Below are positions 1 through 7,255 of a stretch of DNA of 17,002 nt, piece by piece. Source of the DNA: Gammaproteobacteria bacterium (lineage in GTDB: Bacteria; Pseudomonadota; Gammaproteobacteria; SG8-11). A program made the position numbers and the translations under genes. The DNA lies in assembly GCA_016200445.1 (NCBI GenBank), contig JACQEQ010000115.1, forward strand, positions 1 to 17,002. Reading direction: 5' to 3'. Under the pieces are notes generated by a model, which did not search any database, was not told the origin of the DNA, and saw only the letters and a program-made list of their open reading frames with translations. The first letter of the stretch is position 1, and every line of letters starts with the position of its first letter.

Positions 1-1682
1 CTGCATCGTTAATCGACCTTCCGGTGCTGGTGCGCTTGCATACCGGTAATTTTAGTTATTTCTCTGATTCAAAGCCGGACGGCTCCGACCTGCGCTTTAT
101 CGCCGCTGACGACAAGACGCCGCTGAAATTTCATGTCGAGCGCTACGACTCGGCCAATCAATTGGCTTATGTCTGGGTGCGTGTGCCGCACGTTGCCGCG
201 AAGAGCAGCGATTTTATCTGGATGTATTACGGCAATGCCAAGGCGGTTGCCGCCAGTGAACCAGGCATGACCTACGACGCCACGCAAGCCGCCGTGTTTC
301 ATTTCGACAACGCGACCGGAATACCACAAGACCAAACCGCGAATAAGAACACCATCAGCGCGTGGACTGCGCAGCCCGTCAATGCGTCGTTGATCGGCGG
401 CGGGGCGGCCGTGGGCAACAGCAAGTCTTTTACTGTCAATACCAGCCCATCGTTGCGCTTTGTTCCGGAAGCCGGTGCGACGATTTCAATGTGGATCAGA
501 CTGAATAGTGCGCAAAAGGACGCGGACATCATTTACCGACGTGAAGGCGACAGCTCGTTAGTGCTCAGTATTGACGGTAATGCGCTCGCGGTGCGCTATC
601 GCAACGCTAACGGCAAGGTCTTTGAAATTCCACGTGCCGGTGCGTTGACTCCCAACGTTTGGTATCACGTGGCACTGACCATGAACGCGTCACGCATCGC
701 GGTGGTGGTCAACGGCACCGAGGCTGCTGCGGTTAACGCGGCCGTCACCGAGCTCGGCGGGAATATTGTCGTCGGCGCGTCGGACGGTGGTGCGAACGCG
801 CTCGACGCGGAGCTTGACGAATTGCAATTTGCTCGCGCCGCGCGCAGCGCCGAATGGCTAAAAGCACAAGCGCATGGCGAGGGCGGCGACGCGATGCTAT
901 TGAGTTACGGCGACGACGAACAACGTGGCAGCTCGGAGTCGACTTCGTACTTCACGATCATCTTGCGCAACGTCACCATCGACGGTTGGGTGGTGATCGG
1001 CTTTCTCGCGTTGATGGCGGTCATCAGTTGGATTGTGATGATCGGCAAGGGCTACTTGATCATGCGCGTGCGCAAGGACAACCAATCATTTCTGGAACAG
1101 TTTAAGAAATTAGGTGCGAGCGATCCCGCCATCCTCGATGCGAACAGCGACGCCGCCGACCTTGAATACAGCAATTCGCCGATCTCGATGGCGCTGTTCG
1201 GCAAGCACGATCACTTTCAAAGTTCGGCGCTGTATCACATCTATCACGCTGGCATTCAAGAGGTAAATCATCGTGTCGGCCGTTCGGTCGGCGCACAGGC
1301 TGCAGGATTGTCGCAGCAATCGGTGAACGCGATTCGGGCGTCGCTGGATGCTGCGGTGGTGCGCGAGACGCAAAAAATCAACGCGCAAATGGTGTTGCTC
1401 ACCATCGCGATCAGCGGCGGGCCGTTTCTCGGGCTGCTGGGCACCGTGGTGGGCGTGATGATCACCTTTGCCGCCATCGCCGCGGCGGGTGATGTCAACA
1501 TCAACGCGATCGCGCCCGGTATCGCCGCCGCATTGGTGGCGACCGTGGCGGGCTTGGCGGTCGCGATCCCGGCGTTGTTTGGTTACAACTATCTGATGTC
1601 GAGAATTAAAGAGTGCATCGCCGACATGCATGTGTTTGTCGACGAGTTCGTCACGCGCATTGCCGAACACTACAGTCGATAG
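1..1682 (+). CDS. DUF2341 / LamG-like / ExbB-TolQ proton channel fusion protein (5' partial)
   Basis: The frame is open to the left edge (from base 3), and the first codons read as the middle of a DUF2341 domain (PVLVRLHTGNFSYF), so the GTG at 24 is not the true start. Numbering from that GTG: the rest of DUF2341 covers about residues 1-90, a concanavalin/LamG-like beta-sandwich about 90-290, and a first membrane segment about 320-345. A cytoplasmic segment follows, then two membrane helices at about 455-485 (with GLLGTVVGVMITF) and 499-525 (with AALVATVAGLAVAIPALFG). The last two helices carry the conserved Thr and Gly pattern of MotA/TolQ/ExbB channels. The predicted layout is a large periplasmic sensor or binding region on a three-helix proton channel that would work with the ExbD 12 nt downstream. 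The domain fusion is a known family architecture, but I know of no established substrate. The signal peptide lies outside the window. Confidence 0.9.
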   Translation, partial: ASLIDLPVLVRLHTGNFSYFSDSKPDGSDLRFIAADDKTPLKFHVERYDSANQLAYVWVRVPHVAAKSSDFIWMYYGNAKAVAASEPGMTYDATQAAVFHFDNATGIPQDQTANKNTISAWTAQPVNASLIGGGAAVGNSKSFTVNTSPSLRFVPEAGATISMWIRLNSAQKDADIIYRREGDSSLVLSIDGNALAVRYRNANGKVFEIPRAGALTPNVWYHVALTMNASRIAVVVNGTEAAAVNAAVTELGGNIVVGASDGGANALDAELDELQFARAARSAEWLKAQAHGEGGDAMLLSYGDDEQRGSSESTSYFTIILRNVTIDGWVVIGFLALMAVISWIVMIGKGYLIMRVRKDNQSFLEQFKKLGASDPAILDANSDAADLEYSNSPISMALFGKHDHFQSSALYHIYHAGIQEVNHRVGRSVGAQAAGLSQQSVNAIRASLDAAVVRETQKINAQMVLLTIAISGGPFLGLLGTVVGVMITFAAIAAAGDVNINAIAPGIAAALVATVAGLAVAIPALFGYNYLMSRIKECIADMHVFVDEFVTRIAEHYSR

Positions 1683-1694
1683 GACTCTTACACT

Positions 1695-2099
1695 ATGAAA
1701 GCACAAAGCGAAGGACAAGTTTACGACGATATCAATGTCACGCCGATGCTCGATCTGGCGTATGTGTTATTGGTGATTTTTATCATCATGACGACGGCGA
1801 CGGTGCAAGGAATCAAGGTCAATTTACCCAAGGCCAGTTCGACGCCTTCGCTGGCCAAACCGCAGACCAAGGCGATCACCATCGCACAGGATGGAACGCT
1901 GTATCTTGACACGTATCCCGTGACCATCACCGATCTTGAAAGTAGGTTGCGCCAGATCAAGGCCGTGAATCCCAGCGTGCCGGTGATTGTGAAGGGCGAC
2001 GCCAAGGTTCAATACGAACGCGTGGTCGAGGTGCTGGATCTACTGGGGCGCCTGGATATCACGCAGCTTGGGCTGGTGACGACGCGTGTTGTCAAGTAG
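1695..2099 (+). CDS. exbD: ExbD/TolR family biopolymer transport protein
   Basis: This is a 134-residue inner-membrane protein with one N-terminal helix (about 20-38) and a periplasmic domain, the usual ExbD/TolR layout and length. INVTPMLDLAYVLLVIFI at 13-30 matches the family signature, and Asp20 sits where ExbD has its essential proton-carrying Asp. The C-terminal part (about 60-134) fits the ExbD periplasmic fold. The ATG is preceded by AGGA at 1681-1684. It lies 12 nt after the ExbB-fusion gene and 12 nt before the TonB-like gene, so the three are almost certainly co-transcribed and form one proton-driven motor. A TolR-like role is less likely because no TolA/TolB/Pal genes are adjacent and a TonB-like gene is. 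Confidence 0.93.
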   Translation: MKAQSEGQVYDDINVTPMLDLAYVLLVIFIIMTTATVQGIKVNLPKASSTPSLAKPQTKAITIAQDGTLYLDTYPVTITDLESRLRQIKAVNPSVPVIVKGDAKVQYERVVEVLDLLGRLDITQLGLVTTRVVK

Positions 2100-2111
2100 C
2101 GCCCCGTTCGC

Positions 2112-2774
2112 ATGAATCGCAAAGCGCATTGGTTACGCTATCTCCCGCGCATGATCGTGGGCGGAGTGCTGTTATCGGTCACGCTTGGCATGATCGTGTT
2201 TGTGCGCCACATGCTGAGTGGAGATATCCCGCACGGAAAAAAAACCGTACAGCAAATCACGCTGCTACAACCGCCACCGCCTCCACCCCCGCCGAAAGTT
2301 GAGGAAAAGCCGCCCGAGCCGGAAGTGAAAGAAGAAGTGAAACAGGAACCGCCGGAACCGGAAGCAAAAGAAGACGCCTCCAATGAACCGCCGCCAGGCG
2401 CCGACTTGGGTCTGGATGCCGAAGGCGGGGCGGGCGGTGATGCGTTTGGGTTGGTTGGAAAAAAAGGTGGACGTGATCTGATCGGCGGTGGAAGCGGGAG
2501 TCGCTTCGGCTGGTATTCGACCATCGTGCAGCGTGACATTTTGGACCTGCTCGCGGAAGTTTCGCGCGTGCGCTCGCAGCGTTATTCCGTGATGGTGAAG
2601 TTGTGGATCAACCCCGAGGGCCGGGTGACGCGCTCGGAGTTATTGAGTTCGAGCGGCAATCAGGAGGTGGATCGCTCCCTGACCACCGCCTTGGCGGATT
2701 TACGTCAACTCAGCGAACGGCCACCCGAAGATTTGCCGCAGCCGGTCAAGCTAAGAATCACGTCACGACTTTAA
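2112..2774 (+). CDS. TonB-like energy transducer, proline-rich
   Basis: This 220-residue protein has one N-terminal membrane anchor (about 14-34). A proline/glutamate/lysine stretch follows (about 54-95, with eight consecutive prolines at 54-61), then a glycine-rich linker (about 96-130). The C-terminal alpha/beta domain (about 137-220, with VMVKLWINPEGRV and a final VKLRITSRL strand) fits a TonB C-terminal domain. The role would be to carry force from the ExbB/ExbD motor across the periplasm to an outer-membrane protein. The Pro-rich region is much shorter than in many TonBs and the Gly-rich linker is unusual. The ATG is chosen because it starts the membrane anchor and lies 12 nt after exbD; no clear Shine-Dalgarno is visible, so coupling to exbD is likely. 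TolA is less likely, given the Pro-rich linker. Confidence 0.85.
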   Translation: MNRKAHWLRYLPRMIVGGVLLSVTLGMIVFVRHMLSGDIPHGKKTVQQITLLQPPPPPPPPKVEEKPPEPEVKEEVKQEPPEPEAKEDASNEPPPGADLGLDAEGGAGGDAFGLVGKKGGRDLIGGGSGSRFGWYSTIVQRDILDLLAEVSRVRSQRYSVMVKLWINPEGRVTRSELLSSSGNQEVDRSLTTALADLRQLSERPPEDLPQPVKLRITSRL

Positions 2775-2794
2775 TTGCTACAGCGCCTTAATTC

Positions 2795-2799
2795 AGGAA
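2795..2799 (+). promoter_or_regulatory. Ribosome binding site for the porin gene
   Basis: AGGAA lies 11 nt before the ATG at 2811. It supports 2811 over the upstream TTG at 2775, because only the 2811 start gives a clean N-terminal signal peptide. Confidence 0.55.
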
Positions 2800-2810
2800 T
2801 CGAGTTAATC

Positions 2811-4448
2811 ATGATGAATAATAAAATAGCCTCACTTGGCTTGACATTAATCTCCGCATGGATGGGCATGGCCAGCGCGGAAGAAATTTCACCCACTGCA
2901 CCCACGCCGACGGCTGTGGAGTCAACACCCGATATCATTTCGCCAGCACCTGTTACCAGTGGCGATGTAGTGCTGCCTGCGGTACCCGCCATAGCGCCAC
3001 GCACGCCTGCGCCCGCGCCGACAAACAATGAGGTGCTCGACAATTCAAGAATCATCCGCGTTCCGTATCTCACCGAGACAGTGAAAAATGAAATTCGCGA
3101 TCAGATCCGCGCAGAGTTACGCGCGGACGTGCTGCAAGACGTACTCACACAAGCGAAGGACCAACGTTGGGGCGTGCCCGGCGTGTTGCCGGAATGGATC
3201 GACCGGATTCGTGTGAAGGGCGACATGCGCGTGCGCGAGCAGAGTGAGTTTTATGATCGGGACAATGCTTCGTTTGGCTACTACGACTACCTGACCATCA
3301 ATCGCAGCGGTGGTGGCTTGGCGTTCATCAGCACGCAGGAGGAACGACACCGTTTGCGCGAACGCGTCCGCCTGGGCATTGATGCGCGCGTGAATAACGA
3401 GGTCAAGGCCATCATGCAGCTCAGTACCGGCAGCCTGACTGATCCCGTGTCCACCAATCAAACCTTGGGTAACACCGGTCAGCGTTCCGCAGTGGGGTTT
3501 GATCTTGCGTATGTCCAGATCGACGATGAAGACGCGGATCATTACCCGTGGCTCACGCTGCAGTTAGGGCGCATGAAAAATCCGTGGCTGAGCACCGATT
3601 TGGTATGGGACGCGGACTTGGCGTTTGACGGGATCGTCGCGACCTATCGCAAAAATTTACGCGGCAGCGACAGCCTGATGGAAATGTCGGATCGGGATCG
3701 CACGTTATTTGTTACCGTCGGCGCATTTCCTATTCAAGAAGTGGCGCTTTCGCAGCGTGACAAATGGTTGTTTGGCGCTCAAGTTGGATCGGAGTTAATT
3801 TTCACATCGCAGTCAAAACTTACCTTCGGCTTGGCTTACTACGACTACGTCCACATCGCGGGCAGGATGAACGACAGTCAAAATTCCAGCAACCTGTTAC
3901 AAACCAATACTGACTACACGGCACCGGATTTCATGCAAAAAGGCAATACGCTGTTCGATATTCGTGACGACACCAGCGAGCGTTGGGCACTGGCGTCCGA
4001 CTACAACCTGATCGACTTCACGCTCGTTTACGATCTCGCGCGTTTCGCGCCTTATCACCTTGTCATGACCGGCGACTATGTGCGCAATATTGGCTATAAA
4101 ACTAACGAAATCCGGCGCCGCACCAACGACGCAACGACGAATGAAATCAAAGCGCGCAACAAGGGCTACCAAGCGCAACTCGCGTTTGGCTGGCCGCTGG
4201 TCATGGAGCGCGGCACGTGGCGGGTGTCGTATGCCTACAAATATCTGGAGCGCGACGCAGTGCTGGATGCGTTCACCGATTCTGATTTTCATTTGGGTGG
4301 CACCGATGCCAAAGGCTGGATACTGAGCGGCGAGTATGGTCTTTATGAAAACACCTGGCTGACCGCGCGCTGGATCAGCGCGGACGCCATCGACGGCCCG
4401 CCGTTCGGTGTCGATGTGTTACAGCTTGATTTCAATGTGCGTTTCTAA
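2811..4448 (+). CDS. Putative porin (Porin_5-like outer-membrane beta-barrel)
   Basis: This 545-residue outer-membrane protein has a signal peptide (about 1-23, cleavage after ASA). A proline/threonine-rich segment covers about 24-70 and a charged helical stretch about 75-115 (VPYLTETVKNEIRDQIRAEL, then QAKDQRWGVPGVLPEWIDRI). A long beta-strand-rich barrel follows. The last residues, QLDFNVRF, end in Phe as expected for a BAM-recognised outer-membrane strand. The helix-then-RWGVPG...W pattern resembles the putative porin family Porin_5. No TonB plug domain is visible. The gene lies 36 nt after the TonB-like gene and 16 nt before the coiled-coil gene, so it is the natural client or partner of the upstream motor. 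The Pro-rich N-terminus may span the periplasm or contact peptidoglycan. Its substrate is unknown. Confidence 0.85.
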   Translation: MMNNKIASLGLTLISAWMGMASAEEISPTAPTPTAVESTPDIISPAPVTSGDVVLPAVPAIAPRTPAPAPTNNEVLDNSRIIRVPYLTETVKNEIRDQIRAELRADVLQDVLTQAKDQRWGVPGVLPEWIDRIRVKGDMRVREQSEFYDRDNASFGYYDYLTINRSGGGLAFISTQEERHRLRERVRLGIDARVNNEVKAIMQLSTGSLTDPVSTNQTLGNTGQRSAVGFDLAYVQIDDEDADHYPWLTLQLGRMKNPWLSTDLVWDADLAFDGIVATYRKNLRGSDSLMEMSDRDRTLFVTVGAFPIQEVALSQRDKWLFGAQVGSELIFTSQSKLTFGLAYYDYVHIAGRMNDSQNSSNLLQTNTDYTAPDFMQKGNTLFDIRDDTSERWALASDYNLIDFTLVYDLARFAPYHLVMTGDYVRNIGYKTNEIRRRTNDATTNEIKARNKGYQAQLAFGWPLVMERGTWRVSYAYKYLERDAVLDAFTDSDFHLGGTDAKGWILSGEYGLYENTWLTARWISADAIDGPPFGVDVLQLDFNVRF

Positions 4449-4450
4449 TC

Positions 4451-4455
4451 AGGAG
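4451..4455 (+). promoter_or_regulatory. Ribosome binding site for the coiled-coil protein gene
   Basis: AGGAG lies 9 nt before the ATG at 4465 and just after the porin stop. It favours 4465 over the in-frame ATG at 4408, which lies inside the porin gene and would bury the signal peptide. Confidence 0.7.
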
Positions 4456-4464
4456 TCAACGCGT

Positions 4465-5127
4465 ATGCGCCTTACGACGATGTTAGTGGTCGCCTCGCTG
4501 CTGATTGCTTGTGGTATTGCGAATGCTGAAGAGGTCGCGAAACGTGCGGGTGGCAACGCGAATTCGGAAGCGTTGACGCGTGCCCAGACGGCAGCGCGCG
4601 ATGCCGCCGCGCAGCGCGACGCGCTGCAAGAAGAACTGGAAAAATCAAAGAAAGATGTCGCTGAGCACGACAAGCAACAAAAGAAAGAAGTTGCGCAACT
4701 CAAGGAACGTATCGCGCAACTTGAAAAAGAGGTCGCAAAAACCGAGCAACAACATACCCGCAGCCAGGAAACCGGCAACGCGCTGCGTGATCGCGTCAAA
4801 GATCAGCAGGAGAAATTGCAAAAGGTCGTCGATAAATACAAGGAGCTGGTCGAGACTTTACGTCAGGTCGAAACCGACCGCACCCAGTTACAGGCAACTG
4901 CGAAGACCCAAGCGACCCAGCTTGACACCTGCAGCAGCGACAACGTCAAACTCTACGAGCTCGGTCTGGAGCTGGCGGACTTATACGAAAACAAAGGCGT
5001 CTGGGCGGCCTTGGTGGAAAAGGAACCCGTCACGCAATTTAAGCGCGTGGAACTGGAAAATCGCGTGCAGGAGTATCGCCATCGGGCCAACCGTTTGCAG
5101 TTTGATTCGGCAGCTGCGGTGCGTTGA
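4465..5127 (+). CDS. Exported coiled-coil protein of the ExbB/TonB/porin operon
   Basis: The protein has 220 residues and no enzyme motifs. The N-terminus is a signal peptide with two readings: signal peptidase I cleavage after IANA (about residue 21), or a lipobox LIAC with Cys16 as the lipidated residue and Gly at +2. The mature protein is dominated by a heptad-rich, Lys/Glu/Gln-rich coiled coil (about 30-160). A more globular C-terminal part follows (about 165-220, with YELGLELADLYENKGVW) and contains Cys155. The gene closes the operon, 16 nt after the porin gene, with 153 nt to the next gene. A periplasmic scaffold or an adaptor between TonB and the porin is an inference from position and shape only. 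Confidence 0.8.
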   Translation: MRLTTMLVVASLLIACGIANAEEVAKRAGGNANSEALTRAQTAARDAAAQRDALQEELEKSKKDVAEHDKQQKKEVAQLKERIAQLEKEVAKTEQQHTRSQETGNALRDRVKDQQEKLQKVVDKYKELVETLRQVETDRTQLQATAKTQATQLDTCSSDNVKLYELGLELADLYENKGVWAALVEKEPVTQFKRVELENRVQEYRHRANRLQFDSAAAVR

Positions 5128-5137
5128 TCAATCGAAT

Positions 5138-5167
5138 TTGAATTGGTGGATCGCACTGTCACATATA
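5138..5167 (+). promoter_or_regulatory. Weak candidate sigma-70 promoter before the first PEP-CTERM-like gene
   Basis: TTGAAT at 5138-5143 and CATATA at 5162-5167 are 18 nt apart, within an AT-rich patch (an alternative -10 is TATATT at 5164-5169). The next gene starts at 5281. This is a pattern match only, supported by the 153-nt gap that suggests a new transcription unit. Confidence 0.25.
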
Positions 5168-5280
5168 TTTAAAGCAACGTTCAAATTCCCGTCACTCCAC
5201 TTCGATCTAATGTTTCTCCACGCAGCGTTGCAGCGCGGCAGGTAGGCGTCTAGTCTCGACACATTAGAAAGGAGTTTCTT

Positions 5281-5904
5281 ATGGCATTGCGATTTCGTAA
5301 GAGGATGTATATTCCGGCCATTGCCAGTGGCGGTGTCTTGGGTGTGGTGGCGGACGGCGAAGCCTTACCGGTAGTCGATTTTGGGGCGCCAGTCGCGAGT
5401 GCTAGATCATTGCAGGAACGCGTCGCATGCATTCTCGATTTTACCAGCGGTGCGTTTGATCGCTACGACAGCGCAGCCGAGGCGTGGCATTACACCGGTG
5501 GCGGTAAAATCACTATCAAGGGCGGCGTCAAATTTTCCGATGACCCCACGCTTGCGGATGTCACCAACGGCTCCACGTTGTTGTGGGGCACGTTCTCGCA
5601 AGCGGTCATCACTAAGTCAAACACCGACACCTTCGAATTGCGTATTGCCATCGGCTCGTTTGCGGGTGCGAATAGTGCTGACATGTTGTTGTTTTATGGC
5701 GTATCCAGCAACGTTGCATATGAGGGCGGTCTGAACTTGCGACTCACTGCGCGTAACGGCGCGCATTACTTTGCGAGCGAAATCTACGTCGAGGTTCGCG
5801 AAGAATCGTTTGTGCCGGTGGCGCTGCCCGCGACATTTTGGTTTTGCGGCGCAGGTATGGAAATGGTTTATCCCGTAGCGCATCGGCAGCGCGCGGCGGT
5901 ATAA
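5281..5904 (+). CDS. Exported protein with degenerate PEP-CTERM-like C-terminus
   Basis: This 207-residue protein is preceded by a good ribosome site (AAAGGAG, 5268-5274). The N-terminus is a basic stretch (RFRKR) then a moderately hydrophobic segment ending near DGEA (about residue 27), a plausible but weak signal peptide. The middle (about 45-175) is Gly/Ser/Thr-rich and probably all-beta; no family is recognised. The C-terminus aligns with an exosortase sorting signal: VPVALPATFW matches the VPLPA..W motif, and AHRQRAA gives the basic tail. The hydrophobic part between them, FCGAGMEMVYPV, is broken by Glu and Pro, which is unusual for a membrane-anchoring segment. It may be a decayed or atypical PEP-CTERM protein. 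No exosortase gene is in the window. A bidirectional terminator follows 19 nt after the stop. Confidence 0.72.
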   Translation: MALRFRKRMYIPAIASGGVLGVVADGEALPVVDFGAPVASARSLQERVACILDFTSGAFDRYDSAAEAWHYTGGGKITIKGGVKFSDDPTLADVTNGSTLLWGTFSQAVITKSNTDTFELRIAIGSFAGANSADMLLFYGVSSNVAYEGGLNLRLTARNGAHYFASEIYVEVREESFVPVALPATFWFCGAGMEMVYPVAHRQRAAV

Positions 5905-5923
5905 CCCGGCCATCGCCTAAGAA

Positions 5924-5961
5924 AACGCGCGGCGGCCGGAGGGCCGTCGCGCGTTGTTTTT
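5924..5961. terminator. Bidirectional intrinsic terminator
   Basis: A 14-bp GC-rich stem (5924-5937 with 5942-5955, one G-U pair) closes a 4-nt loop and is followed by a T tract (5957-5961). On the minus strand the same stem is followed by TTTT. It lies between a plus-strand gene ending at 5904 and a minus-strand remnant ending at 6020, so it can serve both convergent units. Confidence 0.9.
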
Positions 5962-6019
5962 GCTGGAGGCGTATTTGCGCAGCTAAACAAATACGGTTTG
6001 TAGAAAGTAGTCTGCGGTG

Positions 6020-6802
6020 TTACTTGTCGTTGCCGTGCTCGTTCTTCGGAGCGGGTTGTGACATTAACAGAAGTTGACCGCCTTCCACTGTCTCCGGGTC
6101 GTTGCTCGATGCATGATTCTGGGCGACAAACAGGTTGTAAACGCGATCATCCTCGCGATCCAGGATTTCGGTAACATCAATGACGCCGGAGGTTTCTTCA
6201 TCCTTGGTCAGGGCGCCGGTCCTACCGATATCACCGAACAGCGCCGGATCGAACCCCGCCAGCTTGACTAATGATGCCGTTGCCGGATCGAACTTCCACA
6301 TTTTTCCGTTGTGCTGATTGTTGCCGACGTCTTCCAGCATGATAAGCGTGCCGTCTTTATTGACGGTGATGTTGTCAAACATCTGGTAGTCGTCTTTGGC
6401 GCCAGTGCCGTCGAGCAACATTTCAATGCTGCCGCCGAGTTCAGGGTTTGAAGAGTCGTTGAAGTTGAGCGCCCATAGGCGCGAACGACCCACCTGTCCA
6501 GACTTGATGTCGGTGTTCACGTTGCCGTCTTTTGTCGCATCCATCTGATCGGTGGTGACGAAGAAGTAGCGGTTGTGATTCTTTTTGTCCCAGGCGCCGT
6601 CTTCCGTGCGCAGGAACTTGGTGCTCGCGGCGTTCGTTGTGTCGGCACCGGCAACCAATGTAAACACGCCTTCGTAATTGCCGCGAAGGTTCACCGTCAG
6701 GCCCAGTCCGGCATCCGCGTCACGGGTCTCGGGCTTGTTACCACTGGCGGCGATTCGGTAAACCGAGCCGCCGACTAGGCCGGCTTTCTCAATATCGTTG
6801 CC
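6020..6802 (-). pseudogene. 5'-truncated PhoX/DUF839-family gene (C-terminal remnant)
   Basis: The minus-strand frame encodes the C-terminal part of a PhoX/DUF839-type beta-propeller protein, a family that includes calcium-dependent alkaline phosphatases. Recognisable segments are SRLWALNFN, FDNITVNKDGTLIMLEDVGN, DEETSGVIDVTEIL and VEGGQLLLM near the end. Family-like sequence continues upstream of the GTG at 6694 (KAGLVGGSVYRIA, then GNYEGVFTLV) to about 6802, then hits a stop at 6809-6811. There is no ATG in that stretch. About 260 residues remain; the N-terminal half, with the propeller start and most active-site residues, is missing. The gene is therefore judged broken rather than a short gene starting at 6694. 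Its 3' end is intact and shares the terminator at 5924-5961. Which PhoX subfamily it came from is uncertain. Confidence 0.75.
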
Positions 6803-6813
6803 CCTCCACTAAG

Positions 6814-6909
6814 TCGGACCCCGCTCAGGGCTATCTGATCAGTCGCCCATTGCCGCCGGATGAGTTTGTTCAAATTAATTTCGTTAACCCAGTAATTATT
6901 CGTTGGTAA
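6814..6909 (+). pseudogene. C-terminal tail of an EAL-domain (c-di-GMP phosphodiesterase) gene
   Basis: In plus-strand frame the bases read SDPAQGYLISRPLPPDEF, which matches the conserved last helix region of EAL domains (consensus GYLFSRPLP..EF), then an apparently non-homologous tail and a TAA at 6907-6909. Only about 18 residues of family sequence are left; the rest of the EAL domain is absent. The match begins within about 12 nt of where the PhoX-like homology stops on the other strand, so this is one side of a deletion or rearrangement junction. It is too short to be functional. Confidence 0.65.
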
Positions 6910-7121
6910 TCACCAGCTGATTTTTTTCAGTGCATCTTTTCCAGAACGATTTCGTTCACAGTTGATTTACGTCCGCATTTAAGCACTCATTTGAACTAAC
7001 AAATTATAGTCGGGACGCGGATTACCTAGTCCGATTATCTCTCCTCCGTTCGCAACTCGTCCCCTGATTTACACGTCACTATCCGGCTCCTTTGTGCGGC
7101 GGATTTGCCGCGACTTTGAAA

Positions 7122-7181
7122 TCAATTGTTCATCGAATCAACACGCATCTGTAACGCAACCTTCACTCAATTGTCATTGAA
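7122..7181. repeat. Pair of operator-like direct repeats upstream of the RHH gene
   Basis: TCAATTGTTCATCGAA at 7122-7137 and TCAATTGTCATTGAA at 7167-7181 start 45 nt apart and differ by one indel and one substitution. The second copy is itself an inverted repeat, TCAAT-TGTC-ATTGA. They lie 75-135 nt before the start of a DNA-binding-type protein, so an autoregulatory operator is plausible but unproven. Confidence 0.4.
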
Positions 7182-7240
7182 CGGTGGCACATTGGCGTTC
7201 AAGTTTTAAGTCGAGCCCGCTCACTGACTGAATGCAAATC

Positions 7241-7245
7241 GAGGG
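7241..7245 (+). promoter_or_regulatory. Ribosome binding site deciding the RHH start
   Basis: GAGGG lies 10 nt before the ATG at 7256. The alternative ATG at 7232 has no Shine-Dalgarno-like sequence before it, and only 7256 puts the predicted beta-strand near the N-terminus as is usual for this fold. Confidence 0.5.
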
Positions 7246-7255
7246 AATTAAAATT

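Larger units (their letters stand above)
6910..7255. other. AT-rich intergenic stretch with a repeated element, no gene seen
   Basis: This stretch of about 350 nt is visibly richer in A and T than its surroundings and has no convincing coding frame on either strand. It contains a T7 run (6921-6927), a small GC hairpin without a T tract (7096-7111), and two near-identical 15-16 nt elements (7122-7137 and 7167-7181). It probably combines the old downstream flank of the EAL gene with the regulatory region of the ribbon-helix-helix gene. Confidence 0.5.

Noticed and set aside
1110..1718. Long minus-strand open frame opposite the ExbB-fusion gene
   Set aside because: It lies entirely opposite a well-supported gene, is rich in His and Arg as expected of an antisense shadow, and shows no family motifs.
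6020..6694. A complete 224-residue minus-strand gene starting at GTG 6694
   Set aside because: Family-like sequence continues upstream of that GTG in the same frame to about 6802, with no start codon, so the GTG is an internal valine of a truncated gene.
7096..7111. Terminator hairpin GCGGC/GCCGC in the AT-rich gap
   Set aside because: The stem is 5 bp and lacks a T tract; it is more likely chance or a minor leader structure.
7186..7200. Sigma-54 promoter (TGGCAC...) upstream of the RHH gene
   Set aside because: The -24 half is good (TGGCAC) but no GC element lies at the required distance for the -12 half.
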